A DNA stretch of 39,279 nt from SZUA-254 sp964596065. Lineage in GTDB: Bacteria; Bacteroidota; Ignavibacteria; UBA10030; SZUA-254. How positions within the stretch are numbered: the stretch's first letter is position 1; each line of letters starts with the position of its first letter. The translations under genes were made by a program, and so were the position numbers. A model generated the notes under the pieces. That model was not told the DNA's origin, made no database searches, and saw only the letters and a list, made by a program, of their open reading frames with translations. Positions 7,600 to 17,105 of this stretch are shown here, piece after piece. The stretch covers positions 1 through 39,279 of the forward strand of contig CAZQSM010000013.1 in assembly GCA_964596065.1 (NCBI GenBank), in the 5' to 3' direction.

Positions 7600-8673
7600 A
7601 TGACCCTCATCTGGACCGGCTTCGCAATTTTCATCTTCCTCCTCCTCGCCCTCGACCTCGGCGTGCTGCACCGCCACGCCCACAAGGTCACAATGAGGGA
7701 GGCGCTCTGGATGTCGGCCCTCTGGATCGCCATCGGCCTCGGCTTCAGCGTCTTCGTCTACTACGGGTATGAGAACCACTGGCTCGGGCTCGGGAACGCG
7801 ATCGATTCGGTCGACAGGACGATCAATGACGGGAAGTCCGCTGCGCTGAAATACCTCACCGGCTACGTCGTCGAGAAATCGCTCAGCGTGGACAACATTT
7901 TCGTGATGGCGGTGCTCTTCGGGTATTTCTCCGTCCCGGACATCTATCAGCACCGGGTCCTCTACTGGGGCATCATCGGCGCGCTGGCGATGCGGGCGGT
8001 GATGATCGTCGTCGGGGCCGCGCTCATCGCCCAGTTCCACTGGATCCTCTACGTCTTCGGGGGTTTCCTCGTGATCACGGGCCTGAGGATGTTCTTCATC
8101 GAAACGGGCCCCACCGATCCCGACCGGAATTTCGTCATCCGGATGGCGCGGAAACTGTTTCCCGTAACCGCGAGATACCACGGCGAACACTTTTTTGTGA
8201 GGGCAGGCGCGGGGGCATCGATGGAGGACGCGTATCCCGGAGCGCCGCATCATTCCGATCCGGCCGTCGACCGCGCGAAACGCGGCACGCTGATGCTCAC
8301 GCCGCTTGCGCTCGCCCTCATCATGGTCGAAACGACCGACCTCGTCTTCGCTGTCGATTCCATTCCGGCGATCTTCGCGGTCACCGCCGACCCGTTCCTG
8401 GTCTTCACGAGCAACGTGTTCGCTGTGCTCGGCCTCCGGTCCCTGTATTTCGCGCTCGCGGGGATGATTACGAAATTCAGGTACCTCAAGCCCGCGCTGG
8501 CGATGGTCCTGCTCCTGGTCGGCGTCAAGATGCTCGTGGCCGACTGGCTCCGGGCGCTGCTGGGGGAGCATTTCAATTTTTACCTCCTCGGTGCGGTGCT
8601 CCTGATCATCTCCGCGGGGGTGGTCATCTCCCTCCTGGTCCCGCCCAAACCGGACATCTCCGCCCATGGTTGA
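7600..8673 (+). CDS. TerC/Alx family integral membrane protein
   Basis: This 357-residue protein has about eight or nine membrane helices. It carries the two acidic family motifs: VEKSLSVDNIFVMAVLF at about residues 87-103 and VETTDLVFAVDSIPAIFAVT at about 244-263. The Asp residues in these motifs are conserved in TerC/Alx proteins. Characterised members export manganese and help load metals onto exported proteins; the name comes from tellurite-resistance operons. A hydrophilic loop at about 168-230 separates the halves, as is usual. The next gene starts inside its end (8-nt overlap), and a TerB-like protein is encoded 1.3 kb downstream. Metal-ion homeostasis is the likely role; the exact ion is unknown. 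Confidence 0.92.
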   Translation: MTLIWTGFAIFIFLLLALDLGVLHRHAHKVTMREALWMSALWIAIGLGFSVFVYYGYENHWLGLGNAIDSVDRTINDGKSAALKYLTGYVVEKSLSVDNIFVMAVLFGYFSVPDIYQHRVLYWGIIGALAMRAVMIVVGAALIAQFHWILYVFGGFLVITGLRMFFIETGPTDPDRNFVIRMARKLFPVTARYHGEHFFVRAGAGASMEDAYPGAPHHSDPAVDRAKRGTLMLTPLALALIMVETTDLVFAVDSIPAIFAVTADPFLVFTSNVFAVLGLRSLYFALAGMITKFRYLKPALAMVLLLVGVKMLVADWLRALLGEHFNFYLLGAVLLIISAGVVISLLVPPKPDISAHG

Positions 8674-8989
8674 AGAAAAATCACGATATTCATCCATGGC
8701 ACGCACGTCGGAACAATCGACGATCAAAGGGCTGATGGTCATCCCGGGCATCGGCAGGTCGATCGCGCGGGACCTCCTCGACATCAACATCCGCAGGGTA
8801 TCGGACCTCCGCGGCAGGGACCCCGAACGGCTTTACCGGAAATCGAACGAGGTCGCCGGGCAGGTGCAGGACCGCTGCCTACTCTACGTGTTCCGGTGCG
8901 CCGTCTATTACGCCGAAACCGAGGGGAGAAAACGGGACCCCGAAAAACTGAAATGGTGGAACTGGAAGGAGGGGAGGAAACGGGGATGA
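8666..8989 (+). CDS. Cdd1-type helix-hairpin-helix protein
   Basis: This 107-residue protein matches the Cdd1/'pathogenicity locus' family. It has a helix-hairpin-helix core, LMVIPGIGRSIARDLLDINI, then RVSDLRGRDPERLY, the conserved DRCLLYVFRCAVYYAE and the terminal DPEKLKWWNWKE. Helix-hairpin-helix motifs usually bind DNA or RNA non-specifically, but the role of this family is not established. Two starts are possible: the ATG at 8666, overlapping the end of the TerC gene, or the ATG at 8696 (MARTSEQ). The family core begins near residue 20, so either is compatible. The stop overlaps the next start by 4 nt, placing it in the same translational unit as the carbonic-anhydrase-like gene. Confidence 0.85.
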   Translation: MVEEKSRYSSMARTSEQSTIKGLMVIPGIGRSIARDLLDINIRRVSDLRGRDPERLYRKSNEVAGQVQDRCLLYVFRCAVYYAETEGRKRDPEKLKWWNWKEGRKRG

Positions 8990-9534
8990 AGCGCCTGCTG
9001 CCCGTGACATCCGACGCCGAAATCCCGGCCCCGTACCGCGGGACGCCGATCGGACTGCTCCTGGAATTCCACAACCTCGGCCGCGCGCACGAGTCGTACT
9101 CCTCCGCGAGCCTCCTGATCGGGATGTGCATGGACAACCGCAAACACCTGAACATCCCCGACAATTTCGCGTTCATCCTCCGGGCGGGCGGCGCGAACCT
9201 CCGGTACAGCGAATTCAAGGTATCGTACGCGATCGCGGTCGGCGGGGTGCGCTCGCTGGCGCTCATCGGCCACACCCAGTGCGGCATGGTCAACCTCGTC
9301 GCCCGGAAGGACCAGTTCGTCGCCGGGCTGGTCGGGAACGCGGGCTGGACCAGGGAAGCCGCCGAGGAACATTTCCACAATTACGCCCCGATGTTCGAGA
9401 TCAACAACGAAATCGATTTCATCCTGAGCGAGGTCGCCCGGCTCAGGACCCGGTATCCCGCGATCCTGATCGCCCCGATGCTCTACCGGGTCGAAGACAA
9501 CAGGCTCTATCTCATACGGGAAGACGCCGCGTAG
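8986..9534 (+). CDS. Beta-carbonic-anhydrase-like zinc protein
   Basis: This 182-residue cytoplasmic protein has the beta-carbonic anhydrase residues Cys48-Met-Asp50-Asn-Arg52 and His96-Thr-Gln-Cys99. These correspond to the zinc ligands (Cys, His, Cys) and the Asp-Arg dyad of the family. The loop between them, ILRAGGANLRYSEFKVSYAIAVGGVRSLALIGHTQCGM, is also family-like. Such enzymes interconvert CO2 and bicarbonate. The protein is shorter and more divergent than classical members, with RAGGAN replacing the usual RNAGN, so another activity is possible. The start is the ATG overlapping the upstream stop (ATGA), preceded by a purine-rich AAGGAGGGGAGG; a frame-open extension to 8896 is a shadow. 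Confidence 0.85.
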   Translation: MKRLLPVTSDAEIPAPYRGTPIGLLLEFHNLGRAHESYSSASLLIGMCMDNRKHLNIPDNFAFILRAGGANLRYSEFKVSYAIAVGGVRSLALIGHTQCGMVNLVARKDQFVAGLVGNAGWTREAAEEHFHNYAPMFEINNEIDFILSEVARLRTRYPAILIAPMLYRVEDNRLYLIREDAA

Positions 9535-9591
9535 CAAACCGGCGTCTCCGACCACGCGGACGGGACCCGGGACGTTCCGACGCGCCCCGTC

Positions 9592-9620
9592 TTGCGATTT
9601 CCCGCCGTCGTGGATATATT
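9592..9620 (+). promoter_or_regulatory. Sigma-70-type promoter upstream of the zinc-ribbon gene
   Basis: TTGCGA (9592-9597) and TATATT (9615-9620) are separated by 17 bases. The ATG follows at 9678, giving a leader of about 50 bases that contains AAAGGAG. Confidence 0.65.
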
Positions 9621-9677
9621 GCCGGTATCATTCCGGGCGTCCGCTGAAATCCCCACGTCAACGAAAGGAGCTTCCTC

Positions 9678-9947
9678 ATGGCGCGAAAGAGTTGCCAGAG
9701 TTGCGGCATGCCGCTGGCAAAGGATGAACAGGGCGGCGGCACCGAAGCCGACGGAACCAAAAGCACCTCATACTGCAGCCGTTGTTATCGGGCCGGGAAG
9801 TTCACCCAGCCCGACATGACCGTCGGGCGGATGCAGGACCTTGTGCGCGGCAAACTCAGGGAGATGCACATCCCGGGTTTTCTCGGGTATTTTTTCGTGA
9901 AAGGCATCCCGAAACTCCGCCGCTGGTCGCAGCGCGGCTCCGGCTGA
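9678..9947 (+). CDS. Small zinc-ribbon protein
   Basis: This 89-residue protein has an N-terminal four-cysteine zinc ribbon: CQSCGMPL at residues 6-13 and YCSRCY at about 32-37, which matches a putative zinc-ribbon domain common in small bacterial proteins. The segment after it, FTQPDMTVGRMQDLVRGKLREM, is also typical of this group. The C-terminus is hydrophobic then basic (GFLGYFFVKGIPKLRRWSQRG). Its biochemical role is not known. The start is secure: AAAGGAG lies 6-12 bases before the ATG and a full promoter lies at 9592-9620, so it probably begins its own transcript. Confidence 0.85.
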   Translation: MARKSCQSCGMPLAKDEQGGGTEADGTKSTSYCSRCYRAGKFTQPDMTVGRMQDLVRGKLREMHIPGFLGYFFVKGIPKLRRWSQRGSG

Positions 9948-10004
9948 TACGGGGTATATCGACATACGTTTTCGTACATTGCACTGAACCACCCCGCTGC
10001 GCCA

Positions 10005-10424
10005 ATGACCATCGACATCCTCGACGCCGGCAACTACTTCAAGGGACTGCTCCTCCTGATCCGGAAAGACCACAAAATCACGCCCGCGGAGGCCTCCACG
10101 ATGCGGGAGATCGGCCGCTCCCTCGGCCTCGAGCCGAGGTTCTGCGAGGAAGCGATCCGCGACGTCCTCGACAACCAATATATCGCCGACATCCCGCCGA
10201 CGTTCTCAAACGTTGATCTGGCGAAACGGTTCGTGTGCGACGGCCTGAGGCTCGCGATGGCCGACGGCGAAATCCATCGGCTCGAGGAGGAGTGGCTCGC
10301 GGCGGTGGCCGGGGCCAACGGCATCCCCGCAGGATGGTTGGACGAACAGAAACAGGCGATGCTCGCAGGAACGCTCGGCGGGCGGTTCGACGCCTTCGAC
10401 CTCGATGTACGGTACAGGGGATGA
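10005..10424 (+). CDS. TerB-like helical protein
   Basis: This 139-residue soluble protein is predicted all-helical. LLLIRKDHKITPAEASTMREIGRSLGL followed later by RLAMADGEIHRLEEEWLAAVAGANGI resembles TerB-type domains, where acidic residues in the ADGEI turn can bind divalent metal. The assignment is by pattern only. TerB and TerC often belong to the same stress-linked gene systems, and a TerC gene lies 1.3 kb upstream, which strengthens the reading. The ribosome-binding site is weak. The stop overlaps the next start by 4 nt (ATGA), coupling it to the outer-membrane barrel gene. Confidence 0.6.
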   Translation: MTIDILDAGNYFKGLLLLIRKDHKITPAEASTMREIGRSLGLEPRFCEEAIRDVLDNQYIADIPPTFSNVDLAKRFVCDGLRLAMADGEIHRLEEEWLAAVAGANGIPAGWLDEQKQAMLAGTLGGRFDAFDLDVRYRG

Positions 10425-11740
10425 CCGGTACAACGGCCGCCCATACGCTCGCACTCCTCGCCTGCGCCGCGCTCTCCATTCACCCCGAACCCTGCCGGGC
10501 GCAGGGAGAATCGGCGGTACCCTTCCTCCTGATACCCCCGTCGGCGGAGTCGCAGGGAATGGGATGGGCGTCGGTCGCCGCGCACACGGAGGATCCGCTC
10601 GCGGGCGCGACGAACCCCGCACAGATCGGCGTCCTCGCGTTCGACCAACGATTTTCGTTCACCCGAAATTACGCCAAATGGCTGCCGGGATTTACCGGCA
10701 ATGACATTTGGATCCGGACACGGTCCGTCAACGGCGGGCTGGGCCTGCGGGAGATCGACCCGAAAGCGCCTCCCCTCTGTTTCGGGTTGGCGTTTTCCCG
10801 GATCTTCCTGAATCTGGGCGAATTTTCCGTCACCACCCCCGACGGGCCCGATATCATCGCGACTTTCCAGGCGACCGAACGGGCCGACCTCGTCACCATC
10901 GGTATCGGATATGACGGCCCGGTGGACATCTCGCTCGGCCTTAGCGTCAAGCAGATCGTCTCGGACATCCTGCCGGGCGGGATTCCGGGGATCGAAACCA
11001 TACCGGGCGGAAACATCGCCGACTCGTACGATATGGGAATGCTCGTCGATCTGCCGATCCTCGACCTCGTCACCGACCTTCCCCCCGATCGGCCCTTCTT
11101 TCCCTACTTCAATTTGCGGACAGGACTATCGATCAACAACGGCGGCGGCGAGACCATTTCCTATTTTGACTCGGTTCGCTCCGATCCGCTCCCCCGGTAC
11201 GCCCGCGCCGGGACGGGCCTGGATTTCGGCGTCGCCGCGCGGAGCAGCGGCGGGCCCTGGAGAATATTCTCCTTTAAATGGACGGGGGAGGCGGGCGACG
11301 TCCTCGTGAGGAGGTATCCCGAACTGCGCGATGCGTCGGGATCTCTGATCCGGGAAGGGGGATGGAACTACAAGCCCTGGCCCGGTGCCATCCGTCTGTT
11401 ATCCGACGTTTTCAATCCCGGCACCAACCGGGAGATCGAACGAAAACAGGGCTGGGAGGTCAATCTCTTTGAATTTTTTGCCATCAGGGGCGGCCGCTTC
11501 GAAGAGGCGCCGGAGAGGGGCGGGCGGCATTTTGACACCTCCGGGTGGAGCGTCCGGTTGTCTGGACTGATGAAAATGCTCGCCGCCGCGGACCGGTGCA
11601 TGAAGGAACATGCGTTGTTCGGGCTCCTCGCCGGTCACATCGACGTGAGGTACAGTCAGAGCAGCATCGACACGGACGAACGCGGCCATCCGCTGCAACT
11701 GACATCATTCAGTTCCGTCGACCTCATTATTTCCCGATGA
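10421..11740 (+). CDS. PorV/PorQ-like outer-membrane beta-barrel protein
   Basis: This 439-residue protein has a signal peptide (about residues 1-28, LALLACAALSIHPEPCRAQG). The following PPSAESQGMGWASVAAHTEDPLAGATNPAQIGVL is the typical opening of PorV/PorQ and related FadL-like barrels, where a plug region precedes the first strand. The remainder alternates short amphipathic strands and ends VDLIISR, a barrel-like C-terminus. PorV is the outer-membrane shuttle of the type IX secretion system; this paralogue could serve that system or be another member of the family. The start is the ATG overlapping the upstream stop; a frame-open stretch to 10235 is only shadow. Confidence 0.65.
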   Translation: MTGTTAAHTLALLACAALSIHPEPCRAQGESAVPFLLIPPSAESQGMGWASVAAHTEDPLAGATNPAQIGVLAFDQRFSFTRNYAKWLPGFTGNDIWIRTRSVNGGLGLREIDPKAPPLCFGLAFSRIFLNLGEFSVTTPDGPDIIATFQATERADLVTIGIGYDGPVDISLGLSVKQIVSDILPGGIPGIETIPGGNIADSYDMGMLVDLPILDLVTDLPPDRPFFPYFNLRTGLSINNGGGETISYFDSVRSDPLPRYARAGTGLDFGVAARSSGGPWRIFSFKWTGEAGDVLVRRYPELRDASGSLIREGGWNYKPWPGAIRLLSDVFNPGTNREIERKQGWEVNLFEFFAIRGGRFEEAPERGGRHFDTSGWSVRLSGLMKMLAAADRCMKEHALFGLLAGHIDVRYSQSSIDTDERGHPLQLTSFSSVDLIISR

Positions 11741-12543
11741 GCCTCATCCCGAATCCGGGAGCAGGTCCGCCCGACCCCGCAACCAGGTTTTCACGCCGCG
11801 TCGGCGATTACGCCCGGTACCGTCCCTCGTTCCCGGACGCGCTTGTCAGGGAGCTCGCCACAAAGATTCTCACACCCGCGTCGAGGGCCGCTGATATCGG
11901 GTCGGGGACCGGCATCTTCAGCAGGCAGCTCGCCCCGTACGTCGACACACTCTACTGCGTCGAACCCAACCGCGAGATGCGCGAGCATTCGGTCGGGTAC
12001 CTGTCCGGCTGCCCCAACGTGCGCGTCATCGACGGGAGCGCGGAGGCGACGGGCCTGCCGGACGCCAGCGTGGACGTCGTGACCGCAGCGCAGGCGTTCC
12101 ACTGGTTCGACAGGGAACGGGCGAAACGGGAGTTCAGGCGGATCCTCACGCCGGGCGGGCGCGCGGCGCTGCTCTGGTACGAGCGGTCGACGACCGGCAA
12201 CCCGTTCCTCGAAGGGTACGAACGCCTCCTCCTTCAATACAGCATCGACTATAAGCAGGTCGACCACCGGAACATCACGCCGGAAATCATTGCGGCATTT
12301 TTTCATCCCGCCACGGTGCGGCGCGTCGAGGCGATGATGACGGAACGGATGGACCTCGAGGGGATCAGGGGAAGGATCGGCTCCTCTTCCTACACGCCGC
12401 CGGAGGGACATCCGAACCACTCCCCGATGATGGACGCGGTCGGGAAGCTGTTCGAGAGGTGCCGGTCGGGGGGTAGCGTGGAATTCAGGTACAGGACAAC
12501 CGCTTATTTCGGATCACTCGGTGACGGAGATGAAAATGAATGA
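11737..12543 (+). CDS. Class I SAM-dependent methyltransferase
   Basis: This 268-residue cytoplasmic protein is a Methyltransf_11-type enzyme. Motif I is AADIGSGTGIF at about residues 51-61. The acidic residue of motif II is in YCVEPNREM, and the later FDVVTAA-like motif is VDVVTAAQAFHWFD. RRILTPGGRAALLWY corresponds to strand 5 of the fold. The N-terminal RFSRRVGDYARYRPSFPDALV is typical of a widespread subgroup with unknown small-molecule substrates. The start is the ATG overlapping the barrel gene stop (ATGA). The substrate is not predictable from neighbours. Confidence 0.85.
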   Translation: MSLIPNPGAGPPDPATRFSRRVGDYARYRPSFPDALVRELATKILTPASRAADIGSGTGIFSRQLAPYVDTLYCVEPNREMREHSVGYLSGCPNVRVIDGSAEATGLPDASVDVVTAAQAFHWFDRERAKREFRRILTPGGRAALLWYERSTTGNPFLEGYERLLLQYSIDYKQVDHRNITPEIIAAFFHPATVRRVEAMMTERMDLEGIRGRIGSSSYTPPEGHPNHSPMMDAVGKLFERCRSGGSVEFRYRTTAYFGSLGDGDENE

Positions 12544-13177
12544 CCGCTCGCTCCACAAGCTCGCGACCGCCGGGGGAATCAGCGGCGTGATCGGGACGCT
12601 TTGCTACATCCTGGCGATTGCCGTCCCGTTCGGCGACAGGCTCGCCTATACCGTGATCATGCTCTGGCCGATCCTGTCCATCGTCTTCGCCTACGCGCTC
12701 TGCCGGCTGATCGGCGCGACGCGGGAGAGCGCCGTCAACCAGCTCGCGTTCGTCTTCGCCGCGCTCGCGTTCAGCGCCGTCGCCGGGATGATCTCTGTCC
12801 AGATGGCGGTCAGGATGGGGATCGCGGAATACGTCGGCGCCGCTCCCCCCGCCGACGCCGCCCTCCACCGGACAATCCTGGATTCCGCGCGGCTCATCGA
12901 CCACGGGATGGATGTGGCGTGGGACTTTCTCATCGGAACATCGCTCATGTTCCTGTCGGCGGCGCTCTCATCGGACGGTCGGTTCGGAAAGAGCTGGGGC
13001 ATCGTCAGCGGCGTGCTCGGCGCCGCGCTCGTGGTGTTGAACGCCATCACCTTCCCCTGGCCCCCCAACACTGCCGGACTCTTTGACCTGGGGCCGTTCA
13101 TCGGGCTCTACATCGTCGCGCTGAGCTTCAGGCTCACGATGATCGGGATCCGCGGCCCCCGACCGGCCGGTCCCTGA
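12536..13177 (+). CDS. Six-helix integral membrane protein of unknown function
   Basis: This 213-residue protein has six predicted membrane segments. They cover GVIGTLCYILAIAVPF, YTVIMLWPILSIVFAYAL, LAFVFAALAFSAVAGMI, AWDFLIGTSLMFLSAAL, GIVSGVLGAALVVLNAI and LGPFIGLYIVALSFRL. I cannot assign a family with confidence. Three in-frame starts occur close together (GTG 12521, ATG 12530, ATG 12536). The ATG at 12536 is preferred because GGAG lies six bases before it. The start overlaps the end of the methyltransferase gene by 8 nt, so the two are probably co-translated. Confidence 0.7.
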   Translation: MNDRSLHKLATAGGISGVIGTLCYILAIAVPFGDRLAYTVIMLWPILSIVFAYALCRLIGATRESAVNQLAFVFAALAFSAVAGMISVQMAVRMGIAEYVGAAPPADAALHRTILDSARLIDHGMDVAWDFLIGTSLMFLSAALSSDGRFGKSWGIVSGVLGAALVVLNAITFPWPPNTAGLFDLGPFIGLYIVALSFRLTMIGIRGPRPAGP

Positions 13178-13182
13178 CCCCG

Positions 13183-14613
13183 ATGACTTCCCCGCTCGCG
13201 AAGCCCCCGAAGCCCCTGCCTGCCGCGCATCTTCCCCTGATCGCGGCGGCGCTCTTCGGCGCCGTCCTGATCTTCTCGAGGCTCGGCGTGAACGGCATCG
13301 CGAACTACGACGACTGCTTCTACGCCCAGAAAGCGAAGGAACTCCTCCAGACCGGCTCCTGGATGACGCTCCACCACGCCGGCGCCCCTTCGTTCGAAAA
13401 TCCGCCCGGATTCATCTGGCTTCAGGCGATTTCCTATATGGCGTTCGGGGTGTCCGACTTTTCGGCGATTTTCCCCTCCGCGCTCTTCGGAGTGCTGACA
13501 ATCATCCTCGTCTATTTCCTGGCGCGCGAACTCTCCGGCCCCGCCGCCGCAGGACCATCGGCGTTCGTGATGGCGACGACTTTTTTCTTCATCAAGTACG
13601 CGCGTCACGCGATGATCGATGTCGCGCTCACGTTCTTCGTGACGCTCGCCATCCATGCGGCGATACTCGCCGCGCGGAGGGACCGCCGGTATTTCATACT
13701 CTGGGGCGCGGCGGTCAGCGCGTGCGTGCTGATGAAGAGCGTGCTCGGTTTTTTCCCGGCGCTCATCACGGTGGTGTTTCTCCTCTTTACCGGCCGCGGC
13801 CGGCTCCTCGTCGACCGCTGGTTCCTCGCCGGTTCGCTCCTGGTCTTCACGATCGGCTGCTCCTGGTACATCCACCAGTATTTCGCGTTCGGGTCCGATT
13901 TCACCCGGCTGCATTTCAGCTGGCTCATTGTCGAGCGCGGTTTCGAAGGGGGCGCCGGGCCGTGGTACGCGCACCTGTCATACCTCGGGGAGATGGCCAC
14001 CTACTACTGGCCCTGGCTGCCGGTGTTGATCTGGGGAGTGATCCGGCTCGCCGGCCCGGCACGCAAGGGCGATGAGGCCGCGATCCTGCTTCTGCTGTGG
14101 CCCGCCCTGATCATCGGCGTGATGAGCCTGATGCAGACCCGTTCCGCCTGGTATGTGATGCCGGCCTACGCGGCGGCAGCGGTGATCTGCGGCGGTGTCA
14201 TCGGCCAACGGTTCTCCCGCCGGGCGATCGACGGGGCGGCGCGTATCGCGGCGGGCCTGGCCGTCGCCCTCGCCATCGTCATCAACCTGGTCCCGGTCGA
14301 ACTCAGCGCGGAACGGGAGAGGGACGTCCGGACGATGGCGCCGCTCGTCAGGGAACGAGCCAACGCGGGAGTCACGGTCGTGGGATACGGGTTCGATTTC
14401 CACTCGGTGAACAACGCATTGCTATTTTATTCAGACCAGGCTGCCCGGCCCGTGTACGCCGATCCGGCCTCCCTCCGCGACGCGATGGCCGTCCCCTCGC
14501 CGGTCATCTGCATCGTGTACACCCGGCACCTCGACTCCCTCCTCCCTGAACTCCCGACGGCGTCACTCGTCCTGAAAACAGACGGGTTATCGCTCATCTC
14601 CAACAGCCGGTAG
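13183..14613 (+). CDS. GT-C glycosyltransferase, ArnT/PMT (GT39) type
   Basis: This 476-residue protein has a dozen or so hydrophobic segments and the GT-C signature in the first outer loop. NYDDCFYAQKAKEL (Asp43-Asp44) is followed by FENPPGFIWLQ at 71-81. In this fold the acidic pair coordinates the catalytic site and the xxPPxxxWL motif is characteristic of ArnT/PMT-like transferases. Such enzymes move a sugar from a polyprenyl-phosphate carrier to lipid A, protein or other acceptors on the periplasmic side. The C-terminal 100 residues form a soluble periplasmic domain. It starts 5 bases after the upstream stop. The donor and acceptor are unknown. Confidence 0.85.
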   Translation: MTSPLAKPPKPLPAAHLPLIAAALFGAVLIFSRLGVNGIANYDDCFYAQKAKELLQTGSWMTLHHAGAPSFENPPGFIWLQAISYMAFGVSDFSAIFPSALFGVLTIILVYFLARELSGPAAAGPSAFVMATTFFFIKYARHAMIDVALTFFVTLAIHAAILAARRDRRYFILWGAAVSACVLMKSVLGFFPALITVVFLLFTGRGRLLVDRWFLAGSLLVFTIGCSWYIHQYFAFGSDFTRLHFSWLIVERGFEGGAGPWYAHLSYLGEMATYYWPWLPVLIWGVIRLAGPARKGDEAAILLLLWPALIIGVMSLMQTRSAWYVMPAYAAAAVICGGVIGQRFSRRAIDGAARIAAGLAVALAIVINLVPVELSAERERDVRTMAPLVRERANAGVTVVGYGFDFHSVNNALLFYSDQAARPVYADPASLRDAMAVPSPVICIVYTRHLDSLLPELPTASLVLKTDGLSLISNSR

Positions 14614-14696
14614 AGCGGCTTCAGGGGGATAACCCCGGTCAGGTACGATGCCGGGCAGGGACCCTCGGCCCATTTTTTTCTCCCCCAACTATTTCC

Positions 14697-14702
14697 TATA
14701 TT
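14697..14702 (+). promoter_or_regulatory. Candidate -10 element upstream of the bacilliredoxin gene
   Basis: TATATT lies 39 bases before the ATG at 14742, in a T-rich spacer. The corresponding -35 region is a T-run (14673-14679) without a TTGACA match. The 128-base spacer holds nothing else recognisable. Confidence 0.4.
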
Positions 14703-14741
14703 TAACTATCATTTTTTGAAAGTTCTCCAAAACAGGTCAAA

Positions 14742-15170
14742 ATGCACGATATTTTAGCCTCCCAGATCAAGGAACAGGTCGCCAGGCTCGGCGTGAAGGA
14801 ACTCACCACCCCGGCCGAGGTGGATGCGACCCTCACCGGCACCGGCGGCACCGCCCTCGTCTTCGTCAATTCGGTCTGCGGATGCGCCGGCGGCATCGCC
14901 CGCCCCGCCCTGCAGATGGCGATGGGCCACAAGGTGCTCCCCGACGTGATCGCCACCGTGTTCGCCAGCACCGACCGCGAGGCCACGATGCGCGCCCGCT
15001 CCTATTTCGGCGGGATGCCCCCCTCGTCACCGTCATTCGCGCTCCTGCGCGACGGGAAACTCATCCAGATGATCCACCGCTCCGACATCGAGATCAGGGA
15101 ACCGGAGGAAGTGGCCGCTCTGCTCACCGCGGCCTTCGACTCGCACTGCCTCAAAGACAAGCAGAACTGA
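14742..15170 (+). CDS. BrxA/BrxB-family bacilliredoxin
   Basis: This 142-residue protein is a thioredoxin-fold YphP/YqiW-type protein. The active site is Cys46-Gly47-Cys48 within FVNSVCGCAGGIARPAL, the characteristic CGC motif of the family. FGGMPPSSPSFALLRDGKLIQMIHR matches the conserved second half. In bacillithiol-using bacteria these proteins remove bacillithiol from oxidised proteins. Members occur in Bacteroidota-related lineages, but bacillithiol biosynthesis genes are not in this window, so the thiol partner is open. A Rho-independent terminator follows 23 bases after the stop, so the transcript likely ends here. Confidence 0.92.
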   Translation: MHDILASQIKEQVARLGVKELTTPAEVDATLTGTGGTALVFVNSVCGCAGGIARPALQMAMGHKVLPDVIATVFASTDREATMRARSYFGGMPPSSPSFALLRDGKLIQMIHRSDIEIREPEEVAALLTAAFDSHCLKDKQN

Positions 15171-15193
15171 CCGGCTCTCTGTAAAAATTAACG

Positions 15194-15224
15194 CCCCGAG
15201 CCGGCGACCGGTTCGGGGTTTTTT
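15194..15224 (+). terminator. Rho-independent terminator after the bacilliredoxin gene
   Basis: An 11-bp stem pairs CCCCGAGCCGG (15194-15204) with CCGGTTCGGGG (15208-15218), with one G-T pair and a 3-base loop. Six T residues follow directly. It separates the bacilliredoxin gene from typA, which starts 30 bases later. Confidence 0.93.
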
Positions 15225-15253
15225 CATTTACGGCACCACCAACGGAAGATCTT

Positions 15254-17098
<1,845 letters not shown>

Positions 17099-17105
17099 GG
17101 CCGGG

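Noticed and set aside
10235..10420. Longer N-terminus for the PorV-like protein
   Set aside because: The extension overlaps the TerB-like gene out of frame and would bury the signal peptide; the ATG at 10421 gives a proper signal sequence.
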